From DATDIC01 sp963777625 (GTDB lineage Bacteria; Pseudomonadota; Alphaproteobacteria; Acetobacterales; Acetobacteraceae), in contig CAVZRO010000013.1 in the NCBI GenBank assembly GCA_963777625.1, forward strand, positions 62,001 to 126,000: a DNA stretch of 64,000 nucleotides, written 5' to 3'. A model generated the notes under the pieces. That model searched no databases, had not been told where the DNA came from, and saw only the letters and a list, made by a program, of their open reading frames with translations. A program made the position numbers and the translations under genes. Shown here piece after piece: positions 25,928-35,388 of this stretch. Each line of letters begins with the position of its first letter. The first letter of the stretch is position 1.

Positions 25928-26980
25928 TCAGCGCAGCAGCCGCGTCCAGATCTTCTCGCGGATATCGAGGGCGGCCTTCGGGCAGTCGTGGGTGGGCCGC
26001 AGCAGCGCGGCGACCGCGGGCGAAATGTTGATCGCCGGGTCGGCTTTCATGTCTTCCGTCAGATACGCGTCGGCACCGCTGATCGTGTTGTTGTAGCCGG
26101 TAAAGTTGGACGCTTCCGCCGCATTCTTCGGATCCATCATCCAGTTCAGGAACTGTTTGGCATTGTCGATGTTCCGCGCGCCGGTGGGGATGGCAAGATT
26201 GTCACCCCACAGATTGATCCCTTCCTTCGGGAACATATAAACCAGCGAGGGCCGCTTCTTGTGAGCACGATGGAACGACCCGTTCCACATCTGCTGCATC
26301 GCCACTTCGCCGCTGGCGACGCGATCCACGGTGCCTTCCGAGTTATACAGCTTCACCGCCGGCTTCTGCTTTTCGAGCAGCGTCAGGACATTCTGCGCCT
26401 GCTGCGGCTCCGTCGTGCAGATATCATAGCCGAGATAGAATTCGGCCGCCGAAGTCACCTCGCCGATATCCTTGAGCATGCCGATCTGTCCGACGAATTC
26501 CGGGCGCGGCTCGAAAATCTCTTTCCAGCTACTCTCCAGCTTCGTCCCCGCCGGCAGCTTCGCCGAATCATAGGCGATCGCCGTCATGCCCCACATATAC
26601 GGAACCGAATAGGCGCGATCCGGGTCGAAATCAGGATGATCGAACGGCTTGCCGACATTCTTGAAATTAGCGAACCCGCCGGCATCGATCTTCATCAGCA
26701 GCTTGTCGCGGATCATGCGCTGGACGGTCGGTCCGGTCGGCACCACAACATCGTAACCGCCGCCGCCCGCCTGGATCTTCGCCAGCATCGTCTCGTTGGA
26801 GTCATACGTATCGAGCGTCACCGCGATCCCGGTCTCTGCCGTGAAGCGCTTCAGCAGGTCCGGCGGCATGTAGTTGGACCAGTTATACAGGAACAACTGC
26901 TTGCCCTCCGCGCGCGCGGGCCTGTGCAAGGCTCCCGCGGCAAGCCCGATCGCTGCCAGCCCGAAACTGCGTCTTTTCAT
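25928..26980 (-). CDS. potD: Polyamine ABC transporter substrate-binding protein (PotD/PotF type)
   Basis: 350 residues with a signal peptide (SFGLAAIGLAAGALHRPARA). The mature protein begins KQLFLYNWSNYMPPDLLKRF, the hallmark of the spermidine/putrescine-binding family, and continues with TYDSNETMLAKIQAGGGGYD, VPYMWGMTAIAYDSAKLP and WNGSFHRA. The ATG at 26980 has GGAG upstream; a much longer frame from 27913 is antisense-like noise. The ligand is probably putrescine or spermidine, given the linked oxidase. Confidence 0.88.
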   Translation of the reverse strand: MKRRSFGLAAIGLAAGALHRPARAEGKQLFLYNWSNYMPPDLLKRFTAETGIAVTLDTYDSNETMLAKIQAGGGGYDVVVPTGPTVQRMIRDKLLMKIDAGGFANFKNVGKPFDHPDFDPDRAYSVPYMWGMTAIAYDSAKLPAGTKLESSWKEIFEPRPEFVGQIGMLKDIGEVTSAAEFYLGYDICTTEPQQAQNVLTLLEKQKPAVKLYNSEGTVDRVASGEVAMQQMWNGSFHRAHKKRPSLVYMFPKEGINLWGDNLAIPTGARNIDNAKQFLNWMMDPKNAAEASNFTGYNNTISGADAYLTEDMKADPAINISPAVAALLRPTHDCPKAALDIREKIWTRLLR

Positions 26981-27009
26981 GTCACGTGCTCCCTGCCAAC
27001 TGATTGCGC

Positions 27010-27798
27010 CTATCGGTCGCGGCGCGCGAAGATGTACGAACTGCCCAGCAGCACGGCCGAAAGCACCACCAGAAGCGAGGATATCGCGTTCACCTCGGGC
27101 GTGACGCCCATACGGACCATGCTGAAGACATAGACCGGCAACGTGGTCGATCCCGGACCGGACACGAAATAGCTCACCACGACATCGCCGAGCGACCCGA
27201 CAAAAGCCAGCATCGCACCCGACGCGATGCCCGGCCAGAGCAACGGCAGAAGAATACGACGAAACCCGGTGACCGGCCGTGCGCCGAGATCGGATGCTGC
27301 TTCGGACAGCGACGGATCCAATCCTTGCAATCGGGCGCGGATCGGCAGATAGGCGATCGGAATCGCGAACACCGTGTGGGCCAGCATCAGACTGATCAAC
27401 CCGAGCGGCAGTCGGATGGCGACGAACAGCAGCAGCATCGAAATCGCCGCAACGATATCCGGCACAATCAGCGGCAGCCCGATCAGCACCTCCACGACGC
27501 CTTGCCCGCGGAATCGCACACCGCTGGTGCCAAGCGCGGCGAGCCCGGCAATCACCGTGCCCAGCGTTGTCGCCACACAGGCGACCACGAGCGAAACGCC
27601 TGTCGCATGCAGCATGTCGTGGTCCGTGGCGACCGCACGGTACCAGCGCAGGCTGGCACCGGACCAGCCGCTGAGCGCCGAATCGGCGCCGTTGAACGAG
27701 AGTACGATCAGCACCAGGATCGGGCCGTACAGGAAGCACAGCACCGCCCATCCGGCCCATTGCGCGACGCGGAAATGGAACAGCCGTGCCGGGGTCAT
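27010..27798 (-). CDS. potC: Polyamine-type ABC transporter permease (PotC type)
   Basis: 262-residue inner-membrane protein with six predicted helices. YGPILVLIVLSFNGADS opens the first helix, the PotC-specific GWSGASLRWYRAVATD follows, and the EAA loop appears at LSEAASDLGARPVTGFRRIL. The ATG at 27798 shares bases with the upstream permease stop (TGATG), so the two are coupled. Ends SSYIFARRDR. Confidence 0.88.
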   Translation of the reverse strand: MTPARLFHFRVAQWAGWAVLCFLYGPILVLIVLSFNGADSALSGWSGASLRWYRAVATDHDMLHATGVSLVVACVATTLGTVIAGLAALGTSGVRFRGQGVVEVLIGLPLIVPDIVAAISMLLLFVAIRLPLGLISLMLAHTVFAIPIAYLPIRARLQGLDPSLSEAASDLGARPVTGFRRILLPLLWPGIASGAMLAFVGSLGDVVVSYFVSGPGSTTLPVYVFSMVRMGVTPEVNAISSLLVVLSAVLLGSSYIFARRDR

Positions 27799-28682
27799 CA
27801 GGGGCGCGCTTCCGCCCGGCGGCGGAATACCAAGTGATGCAGCCAGAGCGCGACCAGGACCATGGCAAGCAAGGTGAACGACAGCGCCGCGCCGAATGGC
27901 CAGTTGCGCGCATCGCCGAATTGCTCCTGGATCAGGCTGCCGATCATCATCGACTTTCCGCCGCCCAGCAGCTCCGGGCTGACGAACGCACCGAGACAGG
28001 GAACGAACACCAGGATCAGGCCGCCGACGATGCCGGGCATCGACAGCGGCAGAATGATGCGGCGGACCACGCGCAATTGACCGGCCCCGAGATCGTAGGC
28101 GCATTCGATTAGCCGCCGGTCGATCTTCTCCATGCTGACATAGATCGGCAGCATCATGTACGGCAGGAACGAGTAGACCAGGGCGATCAGCGTCGCCGCC
28201 GGGGTGTACAGAATATTGATCGAGGCATGAGCGAAACCGATCGCATGCAACCCCCGATCGATCACGCCGCCGTTGCGCAGCAGCAGAATCCAGGCGTAGT
28301 TGCGCACCAGCAGATTGGTCCAGAATGGCACCGTTACGATCATCAGCAGAAGCGTGCGGCGCCGGGCCGGCTGAAACGCCATCCATATCGTGGTCGGCAG
28401 CGCCAGCAGCAGCGTGAGTATCGCGGTTGCCGCCGCGAGCGTGAACGAGCGCAGGAAGATGCGAAGATAGTCGGTGTTGACCGCGAGATTATTGAACAGG
28501 TCGCGTTCGTAGATGAATTGGACATAGGCCTCGACGGTATGGTGCCCCCAGAGAACGCCGCCGTCCTCGCCACGCTGCAAGGTGGAGACAAACGCCATGA
28601 TGCCGAGCGGCACCACCAGCAGACCAACCAGCGCCACCACGGCCGGCGAAACCAGCAACAGGCGCGGCTGTTCCCGCTTCAT
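27798..28682 (-). CDS. potB: Polyamine-type ABC transporter permease (PotB type)
   Basis: 294 residues, six helices. LLLVSPAVVALVGLLVVPLG is helix one. VPFWTNLLVRNYAWILLLRN is the family block before the channel-forming helices, and the EAA loop is LIECAYDLGAGQLRVVRRII. It overlaps the ATPase gene by four bases (ATGA) upstream and the second permease downstream, giving a tightly coupled operon. Confidence 0.88.
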   Translation of the reverse strand: MKREQPRLLLVSPAVVALVGLLVVPLGIMAFVSTLQRGEDGGVLWGHHTVEAYVQFIYERDLFNNLAVNTDYLRIFLRSFTLAAATAILTLLLALPTTIWMAFQPARRRTLLLMIVTVPFWTNLLVRNYAWILLLRNGGVIDRGLHAIGFAHASINILYTPAATLIALVYSFLPYMMLPIYVSMEKIDRRLIECAYDLGAGQLRVVRRIILPLSMPGIVGGLILVFVPCLGAFVSPELLGGGKSMMIGSLIQEQFGDARNWPFGAALSFTLLAMVLVALWLHHLVFRRRAEARP

Positions 28683-29776
28683 GTCGTCAACACCCGGATC
28701 GACCCGGGCGGCAGCATCACCGAGGCGGCGTCGCCGATGGCGAAACGCGGCCTGGCCCCATCCCGGTTCTGCTCCCGGATGCGCAGGCTTTCGCCGCCCG
28801 GAAGCACCAGCCGAAAGATCGTGTCAGTGCCTTCATAGACGATCTCTTGCACCCGACCGGTCACCGGGCCTGTCGCGGAAAGCTGCGCGCGCTCCGGGCG
28901 TATCGCCAGCGTGACGGAAAATCCTTCCTGCCCCGCGTCGGCAGCCTCCAGCGTCACCCCGCATGCCAGGCGGTAGCGATTTCCTCCCAGTGCCTCGGCG
29001 CGCAGGAAATTCGTCTCGCCGATGAAATCAGCGACAAAGCGCGCCGCCGGCCTTTCGTAGATATCCTGCGGCGAGCCGATCTGCAGAATGGAGCCAGCGT
29101 TCATTACCGCCAGCCGATCCGACATCGTCAGCGCCTCGCGCTGATCGTGCGTCACGAAGATGAACGTGATCCCGGTTTCGCGCTGCAACCGCTTGAGCTC
29201 GGATTGCATTCCGACCCGCAGCTTCTGGTCGAGCGCGGAAAGCGGCTCGTCAAGCAACAGCACACGCGGATTCTTCGCCAATGCCCGCGCCACCGCGACT
29301 CGCTGCTGCTGGCCCCCGGACAGTTGCGCCGGCCGCCGATCCCCGAGCCCCTGGAGCTGCACGAGGTCGAGCATTTCCTCCACCCGCGCCACCACGCGGC
29401 GCTTTGGCCAGCGATCCATCTCCAGCCCGAAGGCAATGTTCTGCGCCGCCGTCATGTGCGGGAAAATCGCGTAGCTCTGAAATACCGTGTTCACCGGCCT
29501 TTTGTGCGGCGCCAGCCCATCGACGCGTTGGCCATAGACACTGATGCTGCCCCGATCGAGGCCGATGAAACCGGCAATCGCCCGCAGCAACGTCGTCTTG
29601 CCGCAGCCGGACGGTCCCAGCAGGGTGAAAAACTCATTCGGTTCGATGGCGAGCGAGACATCGTTCAGCGCAGCGACCGAGCCAAAGCTCTTGCTCAATC
29701 CCCGGCACAGGACCGCTGCCCCCGATCCGATGGGCGCGGCCGAAATCGGCGGGGCGGGGCGCGGAAAAAGCTTCAC
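28679..29776 (-). CDS. potA: Polyamine-type ABC transporter ATP-binding protein (PotA type)
   Basis: 365 residues. Walker A is GPSGCGKTTLLRAIAG, the Q-loop is NTVFQSYAIFPHM, the signature is LSGGQQQRVAVARAL, Walker B is RVLLLDEPLSALD and the H-loop is IFVTHDQREAL. A C-terminal TOBE domain begins around FLRAEALGGNRYRL. The start is GTG with only a weak AGCAG upstream. It is the first gene of the operon potA-potB-potC-potD-oxidase and faces the GntR-type regulator. Confidence 0.9.
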   Translation of the reverse strand: MKLFPRPAPPISAAPIGSGAAVLCRGLSKSFGSVAALNDVSLAIEPNEFFTLLGPSGCGKTTLLRAIAGFIGLDRGSISVYGQRVDGLAPHKRPVNTVFQSYAIFPHMTAAQNIAFGLEMDRWPKRRVVARVEEMLDLVQLQGLGDRRPAQLSGGQQQRVAVARALAKNPRVLLLDEPLSALDQKLRVGMQSELKRLQRETGITFIFVTHDQREALTMSDRLAVMNAGSILQIGSPQDIYERPAARFVADFIGETNFLRAEALGGNRYRLACGVTLEAADAGQEGFSVTLAIRPERAQLSATGPVTGRVQEIVYEGTDTIFRLVLPGGESLRIREQNRDGARPRFAIGDAASVMLPPGSIRVLTT

Positions 29777-29916
29777 CTGCTGGTCCGGATTGGTTTAATT
29801 TGGCTCCGGCAAACCTTGACACGCCCAGCATCGCCGTCAAGTACCGAATCTCGCCATGGGATGTCCTGACTCTCGCGCGGTTATCGCAATTGGTCGTCTA
29901 ATCCAAGAGGAATGCC
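29777..29916. promoter_or_regulatory. Divergent control region between the polyamine operon and its GntR regulator
   Basis: A 140-base gap between opposed genes. It holds CTTGAC at 29815-29820 and its complement GTCAAG at 29836-29841, separated by 15 bases; each can serve as part of a -35 box on opposite strands. TTGGTCGTCTAATCCAA at 29888-29904 has TTGG/CCAA arms and could be a GntR-type site. All of this is by inspection only. Confidence 0.35.
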
Positions 29917-30633
29917 TTGATCAGGCCCGTCAGTTCCGTCGCATCACGCCGCAGCGCCCGGAATCGCGCGCGCCGACAGGCGGCCGAACTTCTCGCCACG
30001 TTGGAACATCACATCGACGAGGGCCGGCTCCGTCCCGGTGAAAAGATCGCCACCGAGCGTGAACTTGCCAGTCAGTTCGGCGCCTCCCGCACCGTGGTGC
30101 GCAATGCGCTCGCCCAACTGCACCGGGCGGGAAAGATCGCCCGCCGAGTTGGCCACGGCACCATCGTGCTGGCGCCGCCGGACAGTGACCCAGCCCTGCC
30201 GCTGCTCGATACCAGCCCGACCGAGCTTCTCGAATTCCGCCTCGCCCTGGAACCCAGCCTCGCGGAAGCGGTGGTCCTGAACGCCAGTGCGCGCGACATC
30301 CAGAAAATATGGGACTGCGTGGAAGCCGGCGATGCCGCCGATAGTTGGCCGGAGTGGGAGGAATGGGACCGTGCATTCCACGTCAGCGTGGTCGCGGCCA
30401 CGCATAATCGGCTCGCCATCGGACTCTATCAGGCGATCGTCGCAATTCGTCACGAACAGCCCTGGTTGCGCCTGAAACAAGGGCATACAGACGCCCAGCG
30501 CTGGCAATCCTATCTGGAGCAGCATCGGCGCGTGGCCGAGCGCATCGCCGCGCGGGATGCCAAGGGCACCGCCGATGCGCTCCGCGACCATCTCATGAAA
30601 GTGCGCATCAAGATGCTCGGCACCGACAGTTGA
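29917..30633 (+). CDS. GntR-family (FadR-type) transcriptional regulator
   Basis: 238 residues. The N-terminal winged helix is typical: LRPGEKIATERELASQFGAS, RTVVRNALAQLHRAGKIARR, VGHGTIV. A helical FCD ligand-binding domain follows, with ELLEFRLALEPSLAEAVVLN, WDRAFHVSVVAATHNRLAI and EQHRRVAERIAARDAKGTAD. The start is TTG at 29917 with AGAGGA upstream. Its divergent position next to the polyamine transporter suggests it represses that operon and responds to an amine or its oxidation product. Confidence 0.85.
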   Translation: MIRPVSSVASRRSARNRARRQAAELLATLEHHIDEGRLRPGEKIATERELASQFGASRTVVRNALAQLHRAGKIARRVGHGTIVLAPPDSDPALPLLDTSPTELLEFRLALEPSLAEAVVLNASARDIQKIWDCVEAGDAADSWPEWEEWDRAFHVSVVAATHNRLAIGLYQAIVAIRHEQPWLRLKQGHTDAQRWQSYLEQHRRVAERIAARDAKGTADALRDHLMKVRIKMLGTDS

Positions 30634-30648
30634 GGCAATTCCGCCGCG

Positions 30649-31341
30649 TTACGCCGGTTCCATTGCCGGCAGCAGCAGCTTCTGCAGATCGACGAACGGC
30701 CATCCACGCAGCTTCTGTCCGGTCTCCCGCCACGCGGGATCGGCACCCACCTCCTCCAGCAGGACGCGCGGCATCGTCAGAAACTCGCGGATCAAGCCTG
30801 TCCGCTGCTCAATCCAGGCGAACCGCAGCGTGTCCTCGGCTGCCTCAGTCAGCCGCAGCTCAGTGCCGTCCGCGGCCGGCATTGCCGGTTCGCTGAACAG
30901 CAGCAGCGCCTTCGCCAGCTCGACCACCGCATCATCCAGCCCGGCGCCTCGGCACACCAGCTTCTCGCGCAGGGCCGGCCAGCCGAACACCAGCCGCGGC
31001 GTCAATCGGCGTCCGATCTCGCCGGCGGACCCGGGCGCGGCGGCGCCGAAATTGCGCTCGAACAATGCGCGGGCTTCGTGGCTCGCTGCCGGCCAGGACG
31101 GCAGGTCAGCGATGGACTGCGCGATGATCCACAGCCCATCCTGGAGCGATAGATAGAGAAGCTGCGGTTCCAGCCGCACCGCTGCGCCGCACCCGGCGCA
31201 GGTCAGCCGCTGCAGGCAATCCTCCAGAACCGCCGTGCGAAGATCCGGCCGGCGATCCGCATTGATGCTTTTCACGGCATCGATCTCGGCAGTGCGTCCG
31301 CACGCCGGGCAGGCTACCTCGATAGTGTCGAACAGCGACAT
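30649..31341 (-). CDS. CpXC-domain protein
   Basis: 230 residues, cytoplasmic. The N-terminal 60 residues hold two CxxC pairs, VACPACGRTAEID and LTCAGCGAAVRLE, spaced as in the CpXC zinc-ribbon domain. The rest is helical with no recognised motif (HEARALFERNFGAAAPGSAG, FLTMPRVLLEEVGADPAW). The ATG at 31341 is chosen because it puts the zinc ribbon at the N-terminus; the longer frame reads into the neighbour. It follows the HExxH metallopeptidase after 13 bases, so the two are very likely cotranscribed. Function unknown. Confidence 0.65.
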   Translation of the reverse strand: MSLFDTIEVACPACGRTAEIDAVKSINADRRPDLRTAVLEDCLQRLTCAGCGAAVRLEPQLLYLSLQDGLWIIAQSIADLPSWPAASHEARALFERNFGAAAPGSAGEIGRRLTPRLVFGWPALREKLVCRGAGLDDAVVELAKALLLFSEPAMPAADGTELRLTEAAEDTLRFAWIEQRTGLIREFLTMPRVLLEEVGADPAWRETGQKLRGWPFVDLQKLLLPAMEPA

Positions 31342-31354
31342 CGGCGCGGTCCCT

Positions 31355-32614
31355 TCACTTCCAAGGGGCGTCCACCAGCAGCGGAAACCACGCCACGCGC
31401 GGGTCGGTGCGCTTGATAAGCCCGCAGTAATAAGCCGCGTAGATCTCGGCAAACCACTCCGCCGGCGCGCGGAACTGATAGCTGGTCACCGCATCGTCGC
31501 GTGCCGCGAGACTATAGCTCCGCCATTTGCCCTTGTAGGTTTCCTGGATCACCCGATTGTTGATCGCCAGCTCCTCCAGTTGACCGCCGCTGAGCCGCCA
31601 CGCACCCTGACTATCGCCTTTCAATCGCATGGTGGCGCACCAGTTGATCGCTTTCGCCACTGGCGCAACTTCTTCGCTCGTTGTTTCGGGCGGATCGACG
31701 TTTCCCTCCAATGCCTGTTCCACGGTCGCCGTTAATTCATCGCCAAGTCCGAAGCGCTCGCGGACCGCAGTCGCCACGCTGGCGATCGTCTCGTCCTGCC
31801 AGCCGCCATAACTTACCAGGCTGCCCCGCAACTCCATGAACTTCATGTGGTCATCGACGCTGTGCCCGATCTCGTGCAGCGTCGAATGATCGAAATACGA
31901 CACCGGCTTCCCGACAAACTCTCCATCGAGCGTGACGGAGAACTCCTGTTTCGCATGCGCCACCGGCAACGTGATGATGCCGCCAAAATTCTGATAGGCC
32001 GGCGGATCGCTGGTTCCGGTGCCATCCGGCTTCGTCCGCTTGATCGCCCCCAGCTTCGAATTGTTCCTGTAATGGTCAATCGGCAGGTTCATCAGCAACT
32101 TATAAATTCGCCGCAACGCCTGGCCGCCGAGTTGGCCTTGCAGATTGACATTGAACCGCATTCCGATCACGGCCCGAAGAAGATAACCGTCTTCCTTCGT
32201 CATTTGCTTGCCGGGCAGGCTCGCCAGCGCGTCCATTCTCTGGTTGAAGGCCGCCAGGTCCTGGTTGAACTTCTCGACTTTCTGATCGTCCAGCGCGTCC
32301 ACCCCTTTCAGGGCGTTGGGCGGGGCAAGCTCCGGATTCTGGATCAACACGGCCTGCGCCTGGAGCGTACCATTGGTAACCTTTTCCCACTCCTCGTCTT
32401 CCAGATCGTTCTCGGTGGCACTCTTCAGTGTCTTCGGGTCCGGAAATGTCTTCAGCCCGCTCGCCAGCCCCTTCCTGATCCGCGCGACTTCACCCTTCCC
32501 CAGCAACTGCTCCACCTGCTGCTCCGGCAATTCCTCCCAGGCGAGGCCCTTCCACTTCGTCTTCCCGCCGAACCCGAAGGCGGTCCGGAACGCCTGCAAC
32601 TGCTTCTCGTCCAT
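31355..32614 (-). CDS. Putative zinc metallopeptidase (HEIGH motif)
   Basis: 419 residues, no signal peptide. The metal site is STLHEIGHSVDDHMKFME at about residue 247, with a candidate third ligand in WFAEIYAAYYCGLIKR near the C-terminus. The N-terminal half is charged and helical (GLASGLKTFPDPKTLKSATE). I do not recognise a named family. It sits between the asparagine synthetase-like gene and the CpXC gene, all in one direction with short gaps. A role in processing a protein or peptide is possible but unproven. The ATG at 32614 is the first that fits the coding bias; upstream lies a short tandem repeat. Confidence 0.65.
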   Translation of the reverse strand: MDEKQLQAFRTAFGFGGKTKWKGLAWEELPEQQVEQLLGKGEVARIRKGLASGLKTFPDPKTLKSATENDLEDEEWEKVTNGTLQAQAVLIQNPELAPPNALKGVDALDDQKVEKFNQDLAAFNQRMDALASLPGKQMTKEDGYLLRAVIGMRFNVNLQGQLGGQALRRIYKLLMNLPIDHYRNNSKLGAIKRTKPDGTGTSDPPAYQNFGGIITLPVAHAKQEFSVTLDGEFVGKPVSYFDHSTLHEIGHSVDDHMKFMELRGSLVSYGGWQDETIASVATAVRERFGLGDELTATVEQALEGNVDPPETTSEEVAPVAKAINWCATMRLKGDSQGAWRLSGGQLEELAINNRVIQETYKGKWRSYSLAARDDAVTSYQFRAPAEWFAEIYAAYYCGLIKRTDPRVAWFPLLVDAPWK

Positions 32615-32621
32615 CGACACC

Positions 32622-32657
32622 CCCCGGCCAACATCCCCCGGCCAACATCCCCCGGCC
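32622..32657. repeat. 14-base tandem repeat between two operon genes
   Basis: CCCCGGCCAACATC is present 2.6 times in a row, just upstream of the metallopeptidase start and downstream of the asparagine synthetase stop. Its position could let copy number alter spacing or translation of the next gene. Confidence 0.6.
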
Positions 32658-32675
32658 CCGCTCACCGTTCCGTGT

Positions 32676-35073
32676 TCAACCGCCCAGACCACCCCGCGCC
32701 GCTTCGCCGAGCGCAACCAGTGCGCCCGCCAACGTCGCGCGGATCGCTACCCGTACGCCAAACGGATTTGCATCGCAGGCGGCGATGCGCCGATCATCGT
32801 CGAGCTGCTGGCGAAATGCCTCGACCGCCGCCAGCACCGCGGGGGCGCCCGCCCGCAGCGCGGCGGCTTCGCCGGCACCGATCGAGCGGATTGCCGCCAG
32901 CACCGCGGCGCGGTTAGCCTCCGTCAGCGTATCGAGCTGGCTCGCACCGATCTCCTCCAGATCGTCGTCTTCCGACGCCTGTAGCTCCCGGGCGAGGGCC
33001 GCAAGCTGCGCGTCCGCCAGTACCAGCGACGCCTGATAGGCGTCACGCGCCGCCTGCCACCGCTCCGCCAGACCGCCGTCGCGCGACAGATCGGCGCCGA
33101 GCACGCGGCACACCCATTGGTCCTGCGCCTCCGTCGCCGCCATTGCGCTCAGGCCGGCAGCGTCGAGCGTCCGCTCGGGCGGAACCTCGCCGCCGATTTC
33201 AGAGGCCAGGAACCCCTCGAACACCAGCAGATGCCACAGCACCAGGCTGTGGTCGAACTGCCCCGTCGCATGTTCGTCCAGGCATCGGCGGATCGCGCCT
33301 CGATCGAACAACCCGCTATCCAGCATCAGCGCGGAGTCCAGCCGGTTGCGCAGCCGGTACTGCTCCTGCCGGAACAACGTGCCCAGCGACATGGCAAACC
33401 CCTGCTTGCGCCGATACAGCAGCTCTTTCGGCAGCAGAGGCTCCAGCGCCCGTTTCAGCACATACTTTCCGGTCCCGCCGCGCAGCTTCAACGCGGCCGG
33501 CAGCGACAGCCCCCACTCCACCAGCTCGTAATCCAGCAACGGCGCCCGCACTTCCAGCGAATTGGCCATGCTGGCGCGGTCCACCTTGGTCAGTATGTCG
33601 CCCACCAGCCAGGTGTTGATATCGACATACTGCGCCTGCACCAGCGGATCGTCCGATCCGCTTTCCTCCATCAGTGCCGGGATGCGCGCGCTCGGGTCAT
33701 ACCCGTCGAGCGCCCCATCCAGTTCCGCCGAGAACAGCGCCCGCCTTTGTTCGTCCTGCACCCGGGCGATCGTGCGGTAGTATCCAATCGCGCTGTCCAG
33801 GCTGAGTTCGGTCAGCGTGTGCTTCGCCCGCAGCCATTGCGGCGCCCGGTCCAGCTTCGGATACAGCCGCGCCAGCGGCCCGACCACCCGCCGCCGCACC
33901 GACGCCGGCAACACGCCCCGCGCCGCATCGACCAGGCTGTGCCAGCGATAGCGCCGGTACCCGGCAAACACCTCGTCGCCGCCGTCACCGGAAATCGCCA
34001 CCGTGGCATGGCGCCGCGCCAGCGCCGACACGCGATGCGTCGGCACCGAGGACTGGTCTCCGAACGGCTCCCCGAAAATCCGCCCCTGTTCCCGCGCTGC
34101 GTCGATATAATCGATCGCCGCCGCCGTTTCGTTGTGCTGCACGGTCCCGTAGCGGCGCGCCACCATATCGGCGAACGGCGTTTCATCCTCGGCGCCGGCA
34201 AAGCCGATCGTGAACGTATCCAGCCCGTCCCGCAGCCGCGCCGCGGTGGCCACCACGCCCCCTGAAATCCACCCCGCCGGACAGGAACGCCCCCAGCGGC
34301 ACATCCGCGATCAATCGGCTCTGCGTGCTTGCCGTCAGCTTCGAACTCAGCTCGGCAATCGCCTCATGCTCCGTGATCCGGCGCGGCTTCACCTCCGGCC
34401 GCCAGTAGCGTTTCGGCTCCGGCACCTTCTCGCCGTGCCGCAGCAGCAGATAATGCGCGGCCGGAAGCTTGCGGACCTCCCGGTAGATCGACGCCGGGTC
34501 CGGCACATACCCATACGCGAAGAAATCCTCCACCGCGGTCGGGCTGACCGTGCGGCTGAGGCCGGGAACCACCTTCAGCGCCGCCATCTCGGAGCCGAAC
34601 ACGAACCGCCCGTCCGGCAGCGTCGCGTAGTAGATCGGCTTCTTGCCCATCCGGTCGCGCGCCAGGAACAGCTCTCGCCGATTGCGGTCCCAGAGCGCGA
34701 GGGCGAAGAACCCGTTCAACCGCTGCAGGCACTCCGGCCCCCAGCTCTCCCACGCATGCACGATCGTTTCCGTATCGCAGCGGGTCCGAAACACATGCCC
34801 CCGCGCCTCCAGCTCCGACCGCAGATCCTGGAAGTTGTAAATCATACCATTGTACACGATGGCGACCGAGCCATCCTCGTTGTACATCGGCTGGTGCCCG
34901 GCCTTGGGGTCGATGATCGCCAGCCGCCGGTGGCCCAGCGCCACGCCGGGTTCCTCATGGAAACCGTCGCCGTCCGGCCCGCGATAATGGACCGCCGCGG
35001 TCATTCGCCGCAGCAGTGCGGGGTCGATCCTGGGCGCCCCGCCGAGATCGAAAATGCCGGTAATGCCGCACAT
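32676..35073 (-). pseudogene. asnB: Glutamine-dependent asparagine synthetase with long C-terminal extension, one frameshift
   Basis: The N-terminal part starts MCGITGIFDLGG with the glutaminase Cys2, then HYRGPDGDGF, LGHRRLAIID and MYNEDGSVAIVYNGMIYNF. The synthetase part has VATAARLRDGLDTFTIGFAG, ISGDGGDEVFAGYRRYRWH and LPKELLYRRKQGFA. The two are joined only if one base is removed at 34265-34267, inside the ATP loop (LSGGVDSGGVV). Corrected length is 798 residues, well above the usual 550-650: about 150 helical, alanine-rich residues follow the normal end. GGAGG precedes the ATG at 35073. Either the gene is newly dead or the consensus carries an extra T. Confidence 0.85.
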
Positions 35074-35144
35074 ATGTCTGCCTCCTGCGCGACATGCTCT
35101 AAGCCACCCGTTTGCCCCGACGCAAGCGGCGCGTGCGCAGAGAA

Positions 35145-35381
35145 GCGCGGGGCTCTGCCCCGACCCCGCCGAGGGCGCTGCCCTCTGGGCTCCCGCCAAG
35201 GGCATTGCCTTTGCAACCCGCTACTTTGGTTGGGTGTGGGGGTGGGTGCCTACACGTCTCTCACCAACAGCGCCGTAGGCGCCCACCCCCACACCCAACC
35301 AAAATAGATGGGTTGCAAAGGCATAGCCTTTGCCGGGGTGCAGGGGCAGAGCCCTCTGCCCGGGGCCGGGGCAGAGCCCCG
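35145..35381. repeat. Large inverted repeat (arms of about 107 bases)
   Basis: The left arm (35145-35252) contains TTTGGTTGGGTGTGGGGGTG and the right arm (35275-35381) its complement, CACCCCCACACCCAACCAAA. Matching flanks include GGGGCTCTGCCCC against GGGGCAGAGCCCC. The loop is about 22 bases. The stretch has no gene and lies between the aminotransferase stop and the asparagine synthetase start. It can fold as a very large hairpin and probably ends transcription of the aminotransferase. Confidence 0.8.
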
Positions 35382-35388
35382 TGCTTCC

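Noticed and set aside
32676..35073. Lasso-peptide cyclase (asparagine synthetase-like) with peptidase partner
   Set aside because: The glutaminase Cys2 and domain are intact, no precursor peptide is visible, and the peptidase is HExxH rather than a transglutaminase-like protease; kept only as an open question.
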